Source: Deinococcus seoulensis
GTDB taxonomy: Bacteria > Deinococcota > Deinococci > Deinococcales > Deinococcaceae
Length of the DNA stretch: 63,521 nt
Assembly: GCF_014648115.1 (NCBI RefSeq)
Contig: NZ_BMQM01000023.1
Location: 1-63,521 of the forward strand
Direction of reading: 5' to 3'
Shown here: one piece after another, positions 9,758 through 22,600 of the stretch
How positions within the stretch are numbered: position 1 is the stretch's first letter
Layout: every line of letters begins with the position of its first letter
Notes under the pieces: model-generated
Seen by the model: the letters and a program-made list of their open reading frames with translations, nothing else
Told to the model about the DNA's origin: nothing
The model's database searches: none
Position numbers and translations under genes: made by a program

Positions 9758-11206
9758 TCAGTCCTGCCGGTCGAGCCACCCGGCCAGCCACGGCAGTTTC
9801 GTTTGCACCTTCTCGCGTAGGCCGGTCCAGTAGCGGTGGGACCAGCCTTCGAGGTTGCGTTGCTTGCCGCGTGCGACGGCCAGGGCGCCCTCGGGCACGT
9901 CGTCGTGGACGGTGCTGCCGCCCGCGATGAAGGCGGCGTCCCCGATCACGCGGGGCGCGACGATGGTGGAGTTACTGCCGATGAACACGCCGGCCCCGAT
10001 GCGGCTGGGGTGTTTGTTCACGCCGTCGAAGTTCGCGATGATGGTCCCGGCCCCCACGTTCGTCTCGTCGCCGATGCTCACGTCGCCCAGGTACGCGAGG
10101 TGCCCGGCCTTCACGCCCTGCGCGAGACGGGCGTTCTTGGTCTCCACGAAGTTCCCGATGTGCACCGCCTCGCCCAGCACCGTGCCGGGGCGCAGGCGCG
10201 CGAACGGCCCCACGTCACTGCGCGCACCCACCTGCGCGCCTTCCAGCACGCTGTGCGGCTTCACGATCACGCCCCCTTCCAGCACGCTGTCCGTGACCAC
10301 CGAGTACGCGCCGATCTGGGCGCCGTCCGCGACGCGCGTGGCGCCGCGCAGGATCACGCCGGGTTCCAGGGTCACGTCGCGGCCCAGCACGACCGTGTCC
10401 TCGATGTACACCGTCTCCGGCATGTGGATGGTCACCCCGGCCCGCATGTGCGCCTGCGTGATGCGCGCCCGGATGATGTTCTCGGCCTCGGCCAGCCCGG
10501 TGCGGTCGTTGGCGCCCATGACCTCGTCCGGGTCGTTCAGGCGGAAGGCGTGCGCCTCGGCCCCCTCGGCGCGGTACAGGCCCAGCAGGTCCGTCAGGTA
10601 GTACTCGCCGCTGGCGTTCTCGTTCGTGATGCGGTGCGCCAGTTCGTTCGCGCGGGCGTCCATCAGGTACACGCCGGAGTTGAATTCACCCACGGCGCGT
10701 TCCTCGGGCGTGGCGTCCTTCTGCTCCACGATGCGTTCCACGTTCCCCTGCGCGTCCCGGATGATCCGGCCGTACCCGGTCGCGTCCGGCAGCACGCCGG
10801 TCAGGACCGTGAACGCCCCACTGCGCGCGCGGTGGTCGGCCAGCAGGTCGCGCAGCGTCTCGGTGCGCAGCAGCGGCGTGTCGCCGTACAGCACCAGCAC
10901 GTCCGCCTCCCGGTGGTCGTCGAGGGCGTCCATGCCCGCCAGGAACGCGTGCCCGGTGCCCAGCTGCTGCTCCTGGCGCGCGAACACCACGCCGCTCCCG
11001 GCCAGGGCCGCCTCGACCGCCCCGGCCCCGTGCCCGGTCACGACGACCACGTTGCGCGCGCCCAGTTCCTGCGCGGCCTTCACGGCCCACGCGACCATCG
11101 GGCGGCCCGCGACCGGGTGCAGCACCTTCGGCAGCGAGGATTTCATGCGCGTGCCCTGACCGGCGGCCAGGATCACCACGTCCAGCGGACGGTTCGTATC
11201 AGTCAT
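9758..11206 (-). CDS. glmU: bifunctional GlcN-1-P acetyltransferase / UDP-GlcNAc pyrophosphorylase
   Basis: GlmU makes UDP-GlcNAc for peptidoglycan in two steps: acetylation of glucosamine-1-phosphate, then uridylyl transfer. The 482-residue product starts with the pyrophosphorylase domain ([15 protein letters not shown], residues ~12-26) and continues into a left-handed beta-helix acetyltransferase domain with hexapeptide repeats and the typical [10 protein letters not shown] and [11 protein letters not shown] motifs. A C-terminal helix follows the repeats. The ATG at 11206 gives the standard N-terminus; the open frame extends upstream without homology. Confidence 0.96.
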   Translation of the reverse strand: MTDTNRPLDVVILAAGQGTRMKSSLPKVLHPVAGRPMVAWAVKAAQELGARNVVVVTGHGAGAVEAALAGSGVVFARQEQQLGTGHAFLAGMDALDDHREADVLVLYGDTPLLRTETLRDLLADHRARSGAFTVLTGVLPDATGYGRIIRDAQGNVERIVEQKDATPEERAVGEFNSGVYLMDARANELAHRITNENASGEYYLTDLLGLYRAEGAEAHAFRLNDPDEVMGANDRTGLAEAENIIRARITQAHMRAGVTIHMPETVYIEDTVVLGRDVTLEPGVILRGATRVADGAQIGAYSVVTDSVLEGGVIVKPHSVLEGAQVGARSDVGPFARLRPGTVLGEAVHIGNFVETKNARLAQGVKAGHLAYLGDVSIGDETNVGAGTIIANFDGVNKHPSRIGAGVFIGSNSTIVAPRVIGDAAFIAGGSTVHDDVPEGALAVARGKQRNLEGWSHRYWTGLREKVQTKLPWLAGWLDRQD

Positions 11207-11276
11207 ACCGCCCAGCAGTGTACCAGCGCACCCACACTGCTCGCGGTCAGGGCGCCGGGCCGCCCGGAACGGCAGC

Positions 11277-11307
11277 GGGGCCGCCACGCGTTCAACGTGG
11301 CGGCCCC
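11277..11307. terminator. terminator after lgt
   Basis: A 12-bp perfect stem (11277-11288 with 11296-11307) with a 7-nt loop lies just downstream of lgt and upstream of glmU. It has no clear T-run, so it may be partial and let glmU be read through. Confidence 0.55.
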
Positions 11308-11321
11308 GGCAGGTGGGTGGT

Positions 11322-12248
11322 TCAGGAAGGTTTGAGGGTCGTGTCGGCCGGCGCAGCGGCAGGCGCACCCTGGCGGCGCAGGCGCACCAGCATCCAGATG
11401 CTGACCAGGATCAGCGGAATGCTGATCACGTGCGTGTCCGTGAACAGGCCGATGCCGGGGGCGTCCAGACCCTGGTTCAGGTACGCTTTGGGCGACAGGG
11501 GGTTCAGGCGGAAAGTTTCCTCCCACCCGGCGCGCAGCACCGAGTACCACAGCCAGAACTGCCAGAACGCCCAGCCGGGAATGCGGCTACGCAGCCAGAA
11601 GTACGACGCGACCGACAGGATCACGCCGATGATCACGCCGTACATCTGCGTGTAGTGCACGGGGGCGGTCATGACGATCTGCCCGCCGATCTGCTGGCAG
11701 TACTGCGAGAGGTCCAGGTCCGGGTTGGGGTTCTTGATGCACATGCCCTCGTGGAACGCGCGGGCGCTGTCGGGCCAGCGGTACCCGACGGCCCAGCCGG
11801 TCACGCGGCCCACGGTGTCCGTGCCGTTCATGATGTTCCCGATGCGCCCACCGATGATCCCGAACGCCACGCCGGGCACGCACAGGTCCGCGTAACGGTA
11901 GAAGTCCATGCCCTTGCGCCGCGCGTAGTACAGCATGACCAGAATCCCGCCGATCAGGCCGCCGTGAATGCTGATGCCGCCCTGCCGGAGGTTCACGATG
12001 TCCAGCAGCACGCGCGGGAACGGCGTGTTCTCGAACTGGTGCCAGGAGGTCGCCACGAACACGATCCGCGCGCCCACCAGGCCCCAGATGATCATCCAGA
12101 GAATCATGTCGTTGAACAGGTCCACGTTCAGGCCGCGTTCGCGCGCCATTTTCGTGCCGACCCACACGCCTGCCACGATGCCGAGCGTGATCAGCACGCC
12201 ATACCAGGCAATCGTGAAACTGCCTATCTGAAGAAATACAGGATCCAT
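11322..12248 (-). CDS. lgt: prolipoprotein diacylglyceryl transferase
   Basis: Lgt transfers diacylglycerol from phosphatidylglycerol to the lipobox Cys of prolipoproteins. The 308-residue product has about seven membrane helices, the SIHGGLIGG segment and the signature GRIGNIMNG near residue 140, which includes the essential Arg. The C-terminal cytoplasmic tail is Ala/Pro-rich. It follows tatC after 133 nt with a hairpin between, so it is probably transcribed partly independently; the neighbourhood groups envelope-export functions. Confidence 0.95.
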   Translation of the reverse strand: MDPVFLQIGSFTIAWYGVLITLGIVAGVWVGTKMARERGLNVDLFNDMILWMIIWGLVGARIVFVATSWHQFENTPFPRVLLDIVNLRQGGISIHGGLIGGILVMLYYARRKGMDFYRYADLCVPGVAFGIIGGRIGNIMNGTDTVGRVTGWAVGYRWPDSARAFHEGMCIKNPNPDLDLSQYCQQIGGQIVMTAPVHYTQMYGVIIGVILSVASYFWLRSRIPGWAFWQFWLWYSVLRAGWEETFRLNPLSPKAYLNQGLDAPGIGLFTDTHVISIPLILVSIWMLVRLRRQGAPAAAPADTTLKPS

Positions 12249-12323
12249 ACGTGCCTCGCAGTCTAGGGCTTTCTGCCCGCCAGGGTCCGGGCCACTGCGC
12301 CCGGGATCCGGCAGTCAGGGAAA

Positions 12324-12356
12324 GGCGCGTCCGGCTGCTGCGAGCCTGGACGCGCC
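12324..12356 (-). terminator. terminator after tatC
   Basis: Stem GGCGCGTCC (12324-12332) pairs with GGACGCGCC (12348-12356), and TTTCCC follows in the minus-strand direction. Confidence 0.6.
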
Positions 12357-12381
12357 AAGTGAAGGGGGAGAGGGACGAGGG

Positions 12382-13170
12382 TTACAGGCCCAGCGCGGGC
12401 GTCTCGTCGGGCGCCGTCTCGGGGGGAGGCAGGCGGAACGCGCGGGACAGGATCACGCCCAGTTCGTACAGCACGTACAGCGGCACGGCCACGATCAGCA
12501 TGCTGGTGGGGTCCGGGGTGGGCGTGATGATCGCGGCGAACACCATGATCACGACCAGCGCGATACGCCAGCCCTTGCGCAGCAGCACGTGGTTCACGAT
12601 CCCGATCCGGGTCAGGATCACGGCCAGGATCGGCAGCTCGAACGACAGGCCGAACGCCACCAGGAAGGTCGTGACCGTCCCGATGTAACTGCCCAGACTC
12701 AGGATCGGTGTGACCGCCCCGTTCAGGAAGTCCAGCAGGAACCGCACCATGGTCGGCAGGACCAGCGTGTACCCGAAGATCGCGCCCACGATGAACGAGA
12801 AGCCCGCCCCGATGATGAACGGCAGCGCCCAGCGGCGCTCGTGGTCGTACAGGCCCGGCGCGATGAACGCCCACACCTGCGTCAGCATGAACGGCAGCGC
12901 GATCGCCAGTCCCGCCCAGAACGACAGGTTCAGGCTCAGGATGAACTGATCGGTCAGGTTCAGCGTGACCAGTTGCACCTTGTCCTGCTGGTACAGCACC
13001 GAGGCGTTCAGGGGCACCTTGACCAGTTCCAGCAGTTGCAGGCGGTACTGGAAGGCGGCGACCATGCCGATCACCAGGAAGACCGCGCTGATCACGATGC
13101 GTTTACGCAGTTCCTCCAGGTGGTCGAACAGCGGCGCGCTTTTCAGGTTGGCGTTGGGATCGGCGGTCAT
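12382..13170 (-). CDS. tatC: Sec-independent translocase subunit TatC
   Basis: TatC recognises twin-arginine signal peptides and forms the membrane core of the folded-protein export channel. The 262-residue product has six membrane helices, the N-terminal HLEELRKRI motif that contacts the signal peptide, and the conserved FELP motif (SFELPILAVIL) near residue 170. It begins 10 nt after the tatA stop, which makes a tatA-tatC operon; no tatB is seen here. Confidence 0.96.
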   Translation of the reverse strand: MTADPNANLKSAPLFDHLEELRKRIVISAVFLVIGMVAAFQYRLQLLELVKVPLNASVLYQQDKVQLVTLNLTDQFILSLNLSFWAGLAIALPFMLTQVWAFIAPGLYDHERRWALPFIIGAGFSFIVGAIFGYTLVLPTMVRFLLDFLNGAVTPILSLGSYIGTVTTFLVAFGLSFELPILAVILTRIGIVNHVLLRKGWRIALVVIMVFAAIITPTPDPTSMLIVAVPLYVLYELGVILSRAFRLPPPETAPDETPALGL

Positions 13171-13180
13171 GGTCCGGTCC

Positions 13181-13411
13181 TCAGTTGCGCCGTTCGGTGA
13201 CGGGCGCGGCCTGCTCGGTGACGATGGGCGCGCCCGTCACGGGGTCCAGCTGACGCGAGGCGACGTCCGTGACAGGCACGACCGGCTCGTGCGTTTCTTT
13301 CTTGAATTCCTTGATGCCCTGTCCCAGGCCCTTGCCGAGCTCCGGGAGTTTGCGGGCGCCGAAGATCAGGGCGATGACGACAACGATCAGGATGATTTCG
13401 AGGGGTCCCAT
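13181..13411 (-). CDS. tatA: Sec-independent translocase subunit TatA
   Basis: This 76-residue TatA family protein has an N-terminal membrane helix (PLEIILIVVVIALIFG), the FGARKLPELGKGLG hinge and amphipathic helix with the conserved Phe-Gly, and a short charged tail. TatA oligomers form the export pore with TatC, which is the next gene. The ATG at 13411 gives the normal TatA start; the open frame extends upstream without homology. Confidence 0.93.
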   Translation of the reverse strand: MGPLEIILIVVVIALIFGARKLPELGKGLGQGIKEFKKETHEPVVPVTDVASRQLDPVTGAPIVTEQAAPVTERRN

Positions 13412-13638
13412 GATGTGGCTCCTTGCGGGCCGGGCAGGTGCGCGGCCACGGGTGAATGAGGTCGGGGGTAGGGAAGGGGGGGCCGAAGCGTCCGGCCTCG
13501 TGGCCGGGCGGAAGCTCCTCTGACATGAAGGTATGCGATGACGCCCGGATCGGATCAGACGCAGCTTACCTATCAAACCTTAATGGGGGCCGGTCAGGGA
13601 AGCGTAAACGCCGTGCAGGGCGGCACATGTCTTGGGCG

Positions 13639-14367
<729 letters not shown>

Positions 14368-14374
14368 ACCCACC

Positions 14375-14418
14375 AGGGTACACCCGCCCCCACGCGCCCG
14401 CCGGGTACGCGTTACCCT
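14375..14418. promoter_or_regulatory. divergent leaderless-type promoters of the SDR gene and mqnB
   Basis: TACCCT on the minus strand (14375-14380) is 7 nt before the SDR ATG, and TACCCT on the plus strand (14413-14418) is 6 nt before the mqnB ATG. Both -10 boxes share a 57-bp divergent gap. Confidence 0.55.
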
Positions 14419-14424
14419 GCCCGC

Positions 14425-15156
14425 ATGACCCGGCCCAACCCCACCCCGCCAGACCCGCACCGACCGGCCGTCCTGATCGTGGTCGCCACGTCCGGCGAGG
14501 CCGCGCACCTGACCCCCCTGACCGGGGCTTTCGGGGAGCGGCTGCGCGTGCAGGTCACGGTCAGCGGGGTCGGGCCGGTCGCGGCGGCCCTCGCCACGCA
14601 GCGTGCCCTGCTGGCCGCCCCGTACGCCCTGGCGATCAGCGCCGGGATCGGGGGCGCGTACCCCGCCTCGGGCCTGAAACCGGGCGACCTGGCGGTGTCC
14701 AGCCGCATCATCCAGGCGGACCTGGGCGCGTGGGATGACGGGCAGTTCCTGGAGTTCACGGCGCTGGGCCTGTCCGTACTGCCACCCGCAACGGAGGGAG
14801 CCGCGCCGCCCGCCGACCCGGCCGTGACCGCCGGGCACTTTCCCGCCTGGGAGAAGGCCGCGCAGGTCGCCGCGCGCGCCGGGGCGCAGCTGGGGCCGCT
14901 GCTGACGCTGGGCAGCGTCACGGGCGACCACCGGGCCGCGCGACATCTGGAAGCCCGCCACCCCGGCGCCCTCACCGAGGGCATGGAGGGGGCCGGGGTG
15001 GCGCACGCCGCGCGGCTGGCCGCCGTGCCCAGCCTGGAGGTGCGCGGCGTGAGCAACCCCGTCGGCCCCCGCGACCGCGCCGCGTGGCGCATCCCGCAGG
15101 CCCTGGCCGCCACCCGCCGGGGCGTGGAGGCCGCCCTGCTGACCCTGCTGGACTGA
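14425..15156 (+). CDS. mqnB: futalosine hydrolase
   Basis: MqnB cleaves futalosine (or its aminodeoxy form) to release the base during menaquinone synthesis by the futalosine pathway. The 243-residue product has the purine-nucleoside-phosphorylase-like fold, with SAGIGGAYP, the substrate-binding EGMEGAGVAHAA and the end motif VSNPVGPRDRAAW, which distinguish this family. About 16 Pro-rich residues precede the domain. This suggests that the organism makes menaquinone by the Mqn route; no other mqn gene is in the window. Confidence 0.9.
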   Translation: MTRPNPTPPDPHRPAVLIVVATSGEAAHLTPLTGAFGERLRVQVTVSGVGPVAAALATQRALLAAPYALAISAGIGGAYPASGLKPGDLAVSSRIIQADLGAWDDGQFLEFTALGLSVLPPATEGAAPPADPAVTAGHFPAWEKAAQVAARAGAQLGPLLTLGSVTGDHRAARHLEARHPGALTEGMEGAGVAHAARLAAVPSLEVRGVSNPVGPRDRAAWRIPQALAATRRGVEAALLTLLD

Positions 15157-15176
15157 ATCGCGCTGGACTGAACCGC
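15147..15176. repeat. 15-bp tandem duplication spanning the mqnB stop
   Basis: Two adjacent 15-bp units (15147-15161 and 15162-15176) differ at one position and begin GCTGGACTGAA. The first contains the TGA stop codon of mqnB. Confidence 0.8.
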
Positions 15177-15204
15177 GCCGCCCCAATGGACTGGGGGCGG
15201 CGCG
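15174..15204. terminator. terminator between convergent mqnB and 15240 gene
   Basis: An 11-bp GC-only stem (CGCGCCGCCCC at 15174-15184, complement at 15194-15204) lies between convergent genes. No T-run follows. Confidence 0.6.
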
Positions 15205-15225
15205 GGATCGGTCCAGCAGGACGGC

Positions 15226-15253
15226 TCAGTTCGGATTCATCAGTTCGGGTTCA
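15226..15253. repeat. 14-bp tandem duplication at a stop codon
   Basis: TCAGTTCGGATTCA (15226-15239) is followed directly by TCAGTTCGGGTTCA (15240-15253). The duplication spans the stop codon of the minus-strand gene at 15240. Confidence 0.8.
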
Positions 15254-15665
15254 TCAGGGACTGGATCGGCGTGGTCTGCGCGGGAAAACTGACCGTGACG
15301 TTCACGGTCGTCCCGGCGGGCGTGGCGGGGTCCACGTTGATCCAGTGGCTCGCCAGGACCGGCGGGTTCGGCTGCGGGTCGATGGCGCGCACCAGCACCC
15401 GCCCCTGCGCCGGAACGAACGCGCACCAGCTTTCCGGCGCGGCCGTGAATGCCCGGACCGGCAGGACGCTCTGGAGCGTCAGGTCGTCCGGGGTCGCCCA
15501 GTACTCGATCAGCAGGCTCGCCTGCGTGCGGCTCAGGTCGCCCTTGGCGACATCCAGTTGAATCTCGACCTTGTCGTTCTGGCCGGATACGAGGTTCATC
15601 CAGCCCGGAACCACCAGGCGACCACTGCTGGCACTCTTGAACTGCTGCGGGGCGGGATCAGTCAT
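15240..15665 (-). CDS. hypothetical protein
   Basis: This 141-residue soluble protein has no signal peptide and no family that I recognise. The sequence is beta-rich, with many Val/Thr-rich strands, two Trp and one Cys, and reads like a small beta-sandwich. A TAGTCT box lies 7 nt before the ATG. The last codons and the stop lie inside a 14-bp tandem duplication. Confidence 0.6.
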   Translation of the reverse strand: MTDPAPQQFKSASSGRLVVPGWMNLVSGQNDKVEIQLDVAKGDLSRTQASLLIEYWATPDDLTLQSVLPVRAFTAAPESWCAFVPAQGRVLVRAIDPQPNPPVLASHWINVDPATPAGTTVNVTVSFPAQTTPIQSLMNPN

Positions 15666-15672
15666 GCGCTAC

Positions 15673-15678
15673 AGACTA
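15673..15678 (-). promoter_or_regulatory. leaderless-type -10 box of the 15665 gene
   Basis: TAGTCT on the minus strand lies 7 nt before the ATG at 15665. Confidence 0.45.
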
Positions 15679-15736
15679 CCGCCTGAACGGTCACACGGTT
15701 CCGACAGTGCCGCCCGGCGCGGGTAGGCTGCGAACG

Positions 15737-15763
15737 ACTCGCCCTGAAACTACTCGCTCTGAA
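15737..15763. repeat. 12-bp near-tandem duplication at a stop codon
   Basis: ACTCGCCCTGAA (15737-15748) and ACTCGCTCTGAA (15752-15763) match at 11 of 12 positions with period 15. They flank the stop codon of the 45-residue gene. Confidence 0.6.
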
Positions 15764-15887
15764 TGGTGCGGGTCAGGGCGCGCACAGCCAGGAACCCCAC
15801 CACGAAGAACAGCAGGGGAAGCAGGTTCACGCTGATCTCGGCATCTTTCTCGGGTTCCAGCGGGTTCTGACGACGGTACTTGATCAT
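15750..15887 (-). CDS. 45-residue single-pass membrane protein
   Basis: This short gene reads as a charged N-terminus (MIKYRRQNPLEPEKDAE), one hydrophobic helix (VNLLPLLFFVVGFLAV) and a short basic end. It is supported by a TAGGCT box exactly 6 nt before the ATG at 15887, the spacing used by longer neighbours, and by sensible amino-acid composition. The gene lies between the 15240 gene and divergent tdh. No function can be proposed. Confidence 0.6.
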   Translation of the reverse strand: MIKYRRQNPLEPEKDAEISVNLLPLLFFVVGFLAVRALTRTIQSE

Positions 15888-15893
15888 GCCCCC

Positions 15894-15899
15894 AGCCTA
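15894..15899 (-). promoter_or_regulatory. leaderless-type -10 box of the 45-residue gene
   Basis: TAGGCT on the minus strand lies 6 nt before the ATG at 15887. This is the main non-coding support for the small gene. Confidence 0.45.
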
Positions 15900-16030
15900 C
15901 GGCACCCCGCCGGGCCGGACCTTAAGTCACACTTGCGACTCCCGCACCCCGCCCGGCTGTCCGGCCCAGGCGACCCCCCTGTAAGCCTGGCCGTTGCGCC
16001 CGCCCCGCGCCGGGGGGTAGAACTGCGCCC

Positions 16031-17086
16031 GTGACCACCCCCACCGACGCCCCCGCTACCATGCGCGCCCTGAGCAAACAACACGCCCAGGAGGGCATCT
16101 GGATGACCGAGGAGCCGGTGCCCACGCCCGGCCCGAACGACATTCTGATCAAGGTCCGCAAGGGCAGCATCTGCGGCACCGACGTGCACATCTACCGGTG
16201 GGACACCTGGGCGCAGAACACCATCCCCGTCCCCATGATCGTCGGGCACGAGTACGTCGGCACGGTCGCCGCCATCGGCAGCGAGGTCCGGGGCTTCCAG
16301 ATCGGCGACCGCGTCAGCGGCGAGGGCCACGTCACGTGCGGGCACTGCCGTAACTGCCGCGCCGGGCGCCGCCACCTGTGCCGCAACACCCTGGGCGTCG
16401 GCGTGAACCGCCCCGGTTCCTTCGCGGAGTACCTCGTGCTGCCCGCCTTCAACGCCTTCAAACTCCCGGACGACATCCCCGACGACATCGCCGCGATCTT
16501 CGACCCCTTCGGGAACGCCGTGCACACCGCCCTGAGCTTCGATCTGGTGGGCGAGGACGTCCTGATCACGGGCGCCGGACCCATCGGCGTGATGGCCGCC
16601 GCCGTCGCCCGGCACGTCGGCGCGCGCAACGTCGTGATCACCGACATCAACGACTACCGCCTGGACCTCGCCCGCCAGATGGGCGTCACGCGCGCCGTGA
16701 ACGTCGCCCAGGAGGACCTCCGCACCGTCATGCAGGAACTCGGCATGACCGAGGGCTTCGACGTGGGCCTGGAAATGAGCGGCAGCGGTCCCGCCTTCGC
16801 GCAGATGGTGGACGTCATGAACAACGGCGGCAAGGTCGCCCTGCTCGGCATTCCCGCCGGACGCGTGGACATCGACTGGAACGCCGTCATCTTCAAGATG
16901 CTGACCATCAAGGGCATCTACGGCCGCGAGATGTTCGAAACCTGGTACAAGATGGCCGCCCTGATCCAGTCCGGCCTGGACCTGACCCCCATCATCACGC
17001 ACCACTACCCCATTCATGAGTACCAGAAAGGCTTCGACGCCATGCTCGGCGGCCAGAGCGGCAAGGTCATCCTGAACTGGGAGTAA
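16031..17086 (+). CDS. tdh: L-threonine 3-dehydrogenase (zinc alcohol dehydrogenase family)
   Basis: Tdh oxidises L-threonine to 2-amino-3-oxobutyrate with NAD+. The 351-residue medium-chain dehydrogenase shows the catalytic-zinc Cys in [11 protein letters not shown], the GHEYVG motif, the structural-zinc cluster [15 protein letters not shown] (residues ~99-113), the Rossmann GAGPIGVMA, and the end segment RVDIDWN and [12 protein letters not shown] that is typical of Tdh. GTG at 16031 is used, with TAGAAC 7 nt upstream; the in-frame ATG ten codons later is an alternative. The trpS attenuator follows downstream. Confidence 0.92.
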   Translation: MTTPTDAPATMRALSKQHAQEGIWMTEEPVPTPGPNDILIKVRKGSICGTDVHIYRWDTWAQNTIPVPMIVGHEYVGTVAAIGSEVRGFQIGDRVSGEGHVTCGHCRNCRAGRRHLCRNTLGVGVNRPGSFAEYLVLPAFNAFKLPDDIPDDIAAIFDPFGNAVHTALSFDLVGEDVLITGAGPIGVMAAAVARHVGARNVVITDINDYRLDLARQMGVTRAVNVAQEDLRTVMQELGMTEGFDVGLEMSGSGPAFAQMVDVMNNGGKVALLGIPAGRVDIDWNAVIFKMLTIKGIYGREMFETWYKMAALIQSGLDLTPIITHHYPIHEYQKGFDAMLGGQSGKVILNWE

Positions 17087-17192
17087 ACGCGGGTCGCCGG
17101 GAAGGTGGCATGTGGTGATCTTTCGCGATTCGCACACCCCTTCGCCATCTGGCGGATGTTTCATGTTCCCCTCGTGCGGCATGCTGCGGCGC

Positions 17193-17249
17193 ATGAGCGT
17201 TCTCGTTCAGGTGTGGTGGCCCGGTGATCCGGGTGCCTTTGCCTGTTGA
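17193..17249 (+). CDS. trpS leader peptide
   Basis: This 18-codon ORF encodes MSVLVQVWWPGDPGAFAC, with tandem UGG codons at positions 8 and 9. It serves to sense charged tRNA-Trp by ribosome stalling rather than to make a functional product. In-frame ATGs at 17163 and 17181 could lengthen it, but 17193 fits the leaderless spacing from CATGCT. Confidence 0.8.
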   Translation: MSVLVQVWWPGDPGAFAC

Positions 17250-18398
<1,149 letters not shown>

Positions 18399-18400
18399 CA

Positions 18401-18444
18401 GGGGAGAGTGGGTGGGGGGCCACTGGCCGCTGTCCACTCTCCCC
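18401..18444 (+). terminator. hairpin after trpS
   Basis: GGGGAGAGTGG (18401-18411) pairs perfectly with CCACTCTCCCC (18434-18444) just after the trpS stop. There is no T-run. Confidence 0.6.
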
Positions 18445-18582
18445 TGCCCCCCACCGTGTGCTCCCGTGCCTACTTTTCCTGAGTGTGGTCGTGTTAACCT
18501 GCTTGCTGGAGGCCCGGCACCGGCCCTGGCGGCGTGACGCTGCCTGTGGGAGTCTGGAAGGCGCCGAGGCGATAAACGAATC

Positions 18583-19707
<1,125 letters not shown>

Positions 19708-19726
19708 GGGAGTAGAGAGTAGATGG

Positions 19727-19793
19727 TTGAAAGTTGATGGTTGCAGGAGTCAAATTCTGTCAACCATCAACTTTCGACTTTCAACCTGAATTC
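19727..19793. repeat. dispersed palindromic repeat, copy A
   Basis: A 15-bp perfect inverted repeat (19729-19743 with 19761-19775) is centred on an AT-rich loop ending TTCTGT. The right arm and what follows encode the last six residues and the TGA stop of the FAD oxidoreductase gene (19767). A related palindrome with the same TTCTGTCAACCATCAAC core lies at 60174-60225. Confidence 0.75.
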
Positions 19794-21227
19794 ATCCTGC
19801 ATGGCGGTCAGCGCGGCGTGGTGTCCGGCCATGCCGTGAATGCCGCCGCCGGGGGGCGTGGCGCTGGAGCACAGGTACACCCCTTTCACGGGCGTGCGGT
19901 ACGGGGTGGGCGTGAGGACCGGGCGGGCCAGCAGGCCGGGCAGGTCGCCGCGCCCGCCGTTCACGTCGCCGCCATGAAAGACCGGGCTGAAAGCCTGGAG
20001 TTGCGTGGCGGTCGTGCGGGTGCGGGCCAGGATAAGGTCGCGCCAGCCGGGCGCAAACCGGTCGATCTGCCCCTCGATCTGCGCCTGGGCGTCGTGGTCG
20101 CTGCCGTTCGGGACGTGCGCGTACGCCCAGAAGGTGTGCCGCCCGGCGGGGGCGCGGCCCGGGTCGAACAGGGTGTGCTGCGCGGCCAGCACGTATGGAC
20201 GCGGGTGCAGGTGCGCCTGCGTGACGGCTTCCGACGCGGCGATGTCGGCCGCGTGCCCGCCGATGTGCACGGTGGCGGCGCGGGCCACGCGCGGGTCCTG
20301 CCAGGGCATGGGGCCGGACAGGGCGTAATCGAACTTCTGAATGCCCGGGCCATAGCGGTAGCCTTCCAGCGCGTCGCGGTAGTGGGTGGGGGCGCGGTCG
20401 CCCAGGATGCCCAGCAGCACAGCGGGACTGCTGTCCACCAGGGTCACGCGGGCGGGCGGCAGGTCGCGGGCGTCCCTGACGGTCACGCCGGTCACGACCG
20501 TGCCGCCCAGGTACTCCAGGTAGGCGCGCAGCGCGTCGGCCAGCGCCTGCGCGCCGCCACGCGGGAACGGCCAGCCGACCGCGTGGCCCAGCAGCGCCAG
20601 CACCAGCGTCATGGCGGACGTGCCGGGCGTACTCAGCGGCAGGCAGCTGTGCGCGGCCAGTCCGGCCCACAGGGCGCGGGCCTCGGGCGTGCGGAACAGG
20701 GTGTCTCCCAGCAGCGCGGCGGGTGGCAGGCCCCGCACACCGAAGCGCGCCAGGGTCAGCGGGTGCGAGGGCACGCGCGGCAGCGGGCGCAGGATGTCGT
20801 GCAGCAGGCCCTCCCAGTCGGCCAGCAGCGGGGCCATCAGGCGCACCCAGGCCGGGCCGTCGCGGCCCAGCGCGTCGGCGGTGGCGTGCAGGTCGCGTTC
20901 CAGCGTCACGCTGCGCCCGCCCGGCAATGGGTGCGCCACGGGCGCGTCCGGGTGAATCCAGTCCAGCCCGAAGGCATGCAGCGGCCACTGCCGGAACGCG
21001 GGGCTCGCGGCGGCCAGCGGGTGAATCGCGGACCCGAAGTCATGCACGAAGCCGGGCAGGGTCATGGGCGCGCTGCTCAGGCCGCCGCCCACCTGCGCGT
21101 GCGCCTCGATCACCTGCACGCGCAGGCCCGCGCGGGCCAGGGTCACGGCCGCCGACAGGCCGTTCGGTCCGGCCCCGACGATCACCGCGTCCAGCGCGGC
21201 GGGCGGTCCTGCGGGAGGAGCGGTCAT
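19767..21227 (-). CDS. FAD-dependent oxidoreductase, phytoene desaturase-like
   Basis: This 486-residue flavoprotein begins with the dinucleotide fold [20 protein letters not shown] (residues ~15-34), followed by [14 protein letters not shown], the FAD-ribose Glu and the GG doublet of the amine-oxidase/phytoene-desaturase superfamily. The end has the second FAD segment [21 protein letters not shown]. It fits the PYROXD2/phytoene-dehydrogenase-related group, whose substrates are mostly unknown. The ATG at 21227 is preceded by TACGCT with a 6-nt gap. Its extreme C-terminus and stop lie within a dispersed palindrome, so the original end may have been replaced. Confidence 0.85.
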   Translation of the reverse strand: MTAPPAGPPAALDAVIVGAGPNGLSAAVTLARAGLRVQVIEAHAQVGGGLSSAPMTLPGFVHDFGSAIHPLAAASPAFRQWPLHAFGLDWIHPDAPVAHPLPGGRSVTLERDLHATADALGRDGPAWVRLMAPLLADWEGLLHDILRPLPRVPSHPLTLARFGVRGLPPAALLGDTLFRTPEARALWAGLAAHSCLPLSTPGTSAMTLVLALLGHAVGWPFPRGGAQALADALRAYLEYLGGTVVTGVTVRDARDLPPARVTLVDSSPAVLLGILGDRAPTHYRDALEGYRYGPGIQKFDYALSGPMPWQDPRVARAATVHIGGHAADIAASEAVTQAHLHPRPYVLAAQHTLFDPGRAPAGRHTFWAYAHVPNGSDHDAQAQIEGQIDRFAPGWRDLILARTRTTATQLQAFSPVFHGGDVNGGRGDLPGLLARPVLTPTPYRTPVKGVYLCSSATPPGGGIHGMAGHHAALTAMQDEFRLKVES

Positions 21228-21233
21228 GCGCGC

Positions 21234-21239
21234 AGCGTA
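21234..21239 (-). promoter_or_regulatory. leaderless-type -10 box of the FAD oxidoreductase gene
   Basis: TACGCT on the minus strand lies 6 nt before the ATG at 21227. Confidence 0.5.
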
Positions 21240-21320
21240 CCGCCCGGCGCGGGCCGTCCCTGTTGAACAGACGTTCATGAGCGGCGCGGGCCGTGTTCCC
21301 GGCGCGGGCACGCCCGCACT

Positions 21321-21350
21321 CTGACACCCGGCGCGGCGGACGGGTATGCT
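21321..21350 (+). promoter_or_regulatory. probable prs promoter
   Basis: CTGACA (21321-21326), an 18-bp spacer and TATGCT (21345-21350) form a good housekeeping promoter. It would give prs a 5' leader of about 105 nt, unlike the leaderless neighbours. Confidence 0.55.
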
Positions 21351-21461
21351 GCTTGGCGGTTCGTCCGACCCCCCCACCCGGCGTTCGCGGGGCGGGTCCG
21401 GCGTGACGAGCACGCCCACTTCACCGCCCCCGCCCCCCCTTTCCTTCCGGAGGATCACCCC

Positions 21462-22457
<996 letters not shown>

Positions 22458-22476
22458 GCGAGCGGCGCGGGCGGTG

Positions 22477-22506
22477 GGCGGCGGGTGATCCCGGTCGCCT
22501 GCCGCC
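22477..22506 (+). terminator. weak hairpin after prs
   Basis: GGCGGCGGG (22477-22485) pairs with CCTGCCGCC (22498-22506) with one mismatch. No T-run follows, so this is a low-confidence terminator. Confidence 0.4.
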
Positions 22507-22566
22507 CGCTGTCGTAAGGGACGGTAACGGTCCGCTGCACCGCTGCCAGTGGCCTGCAGTGCATGC

Positions 22567-22600
22567 TGAGCCATGAACACGGTTGAGCCATGAACACGGT
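22567..22600 (+). repeat. 17-bp perfect tandem duplication creating a micro-uORF
   Basis: TGAGCCATGAACACGGT is present twice in direct succession (22567-22583, 22584-22600). The first copy's ATG (22573) opens a 6-codon ORF (MNTVEP) whose TGA overlaps the ATG of the real gene (22590) as ATGA. CATGCT lies 5 nt before the first ATG, so the mRNA may start there. Confidence 0.8.

Noticed and set aside
17163..17192. Longer trpS leader peptide starting at ATG 17163 or 17181
   Set aside because: Both are in frame, but only 17193 has a -10-like box at leaderless spacing; neither changes the attenuator logic, so this is left as an alternative.
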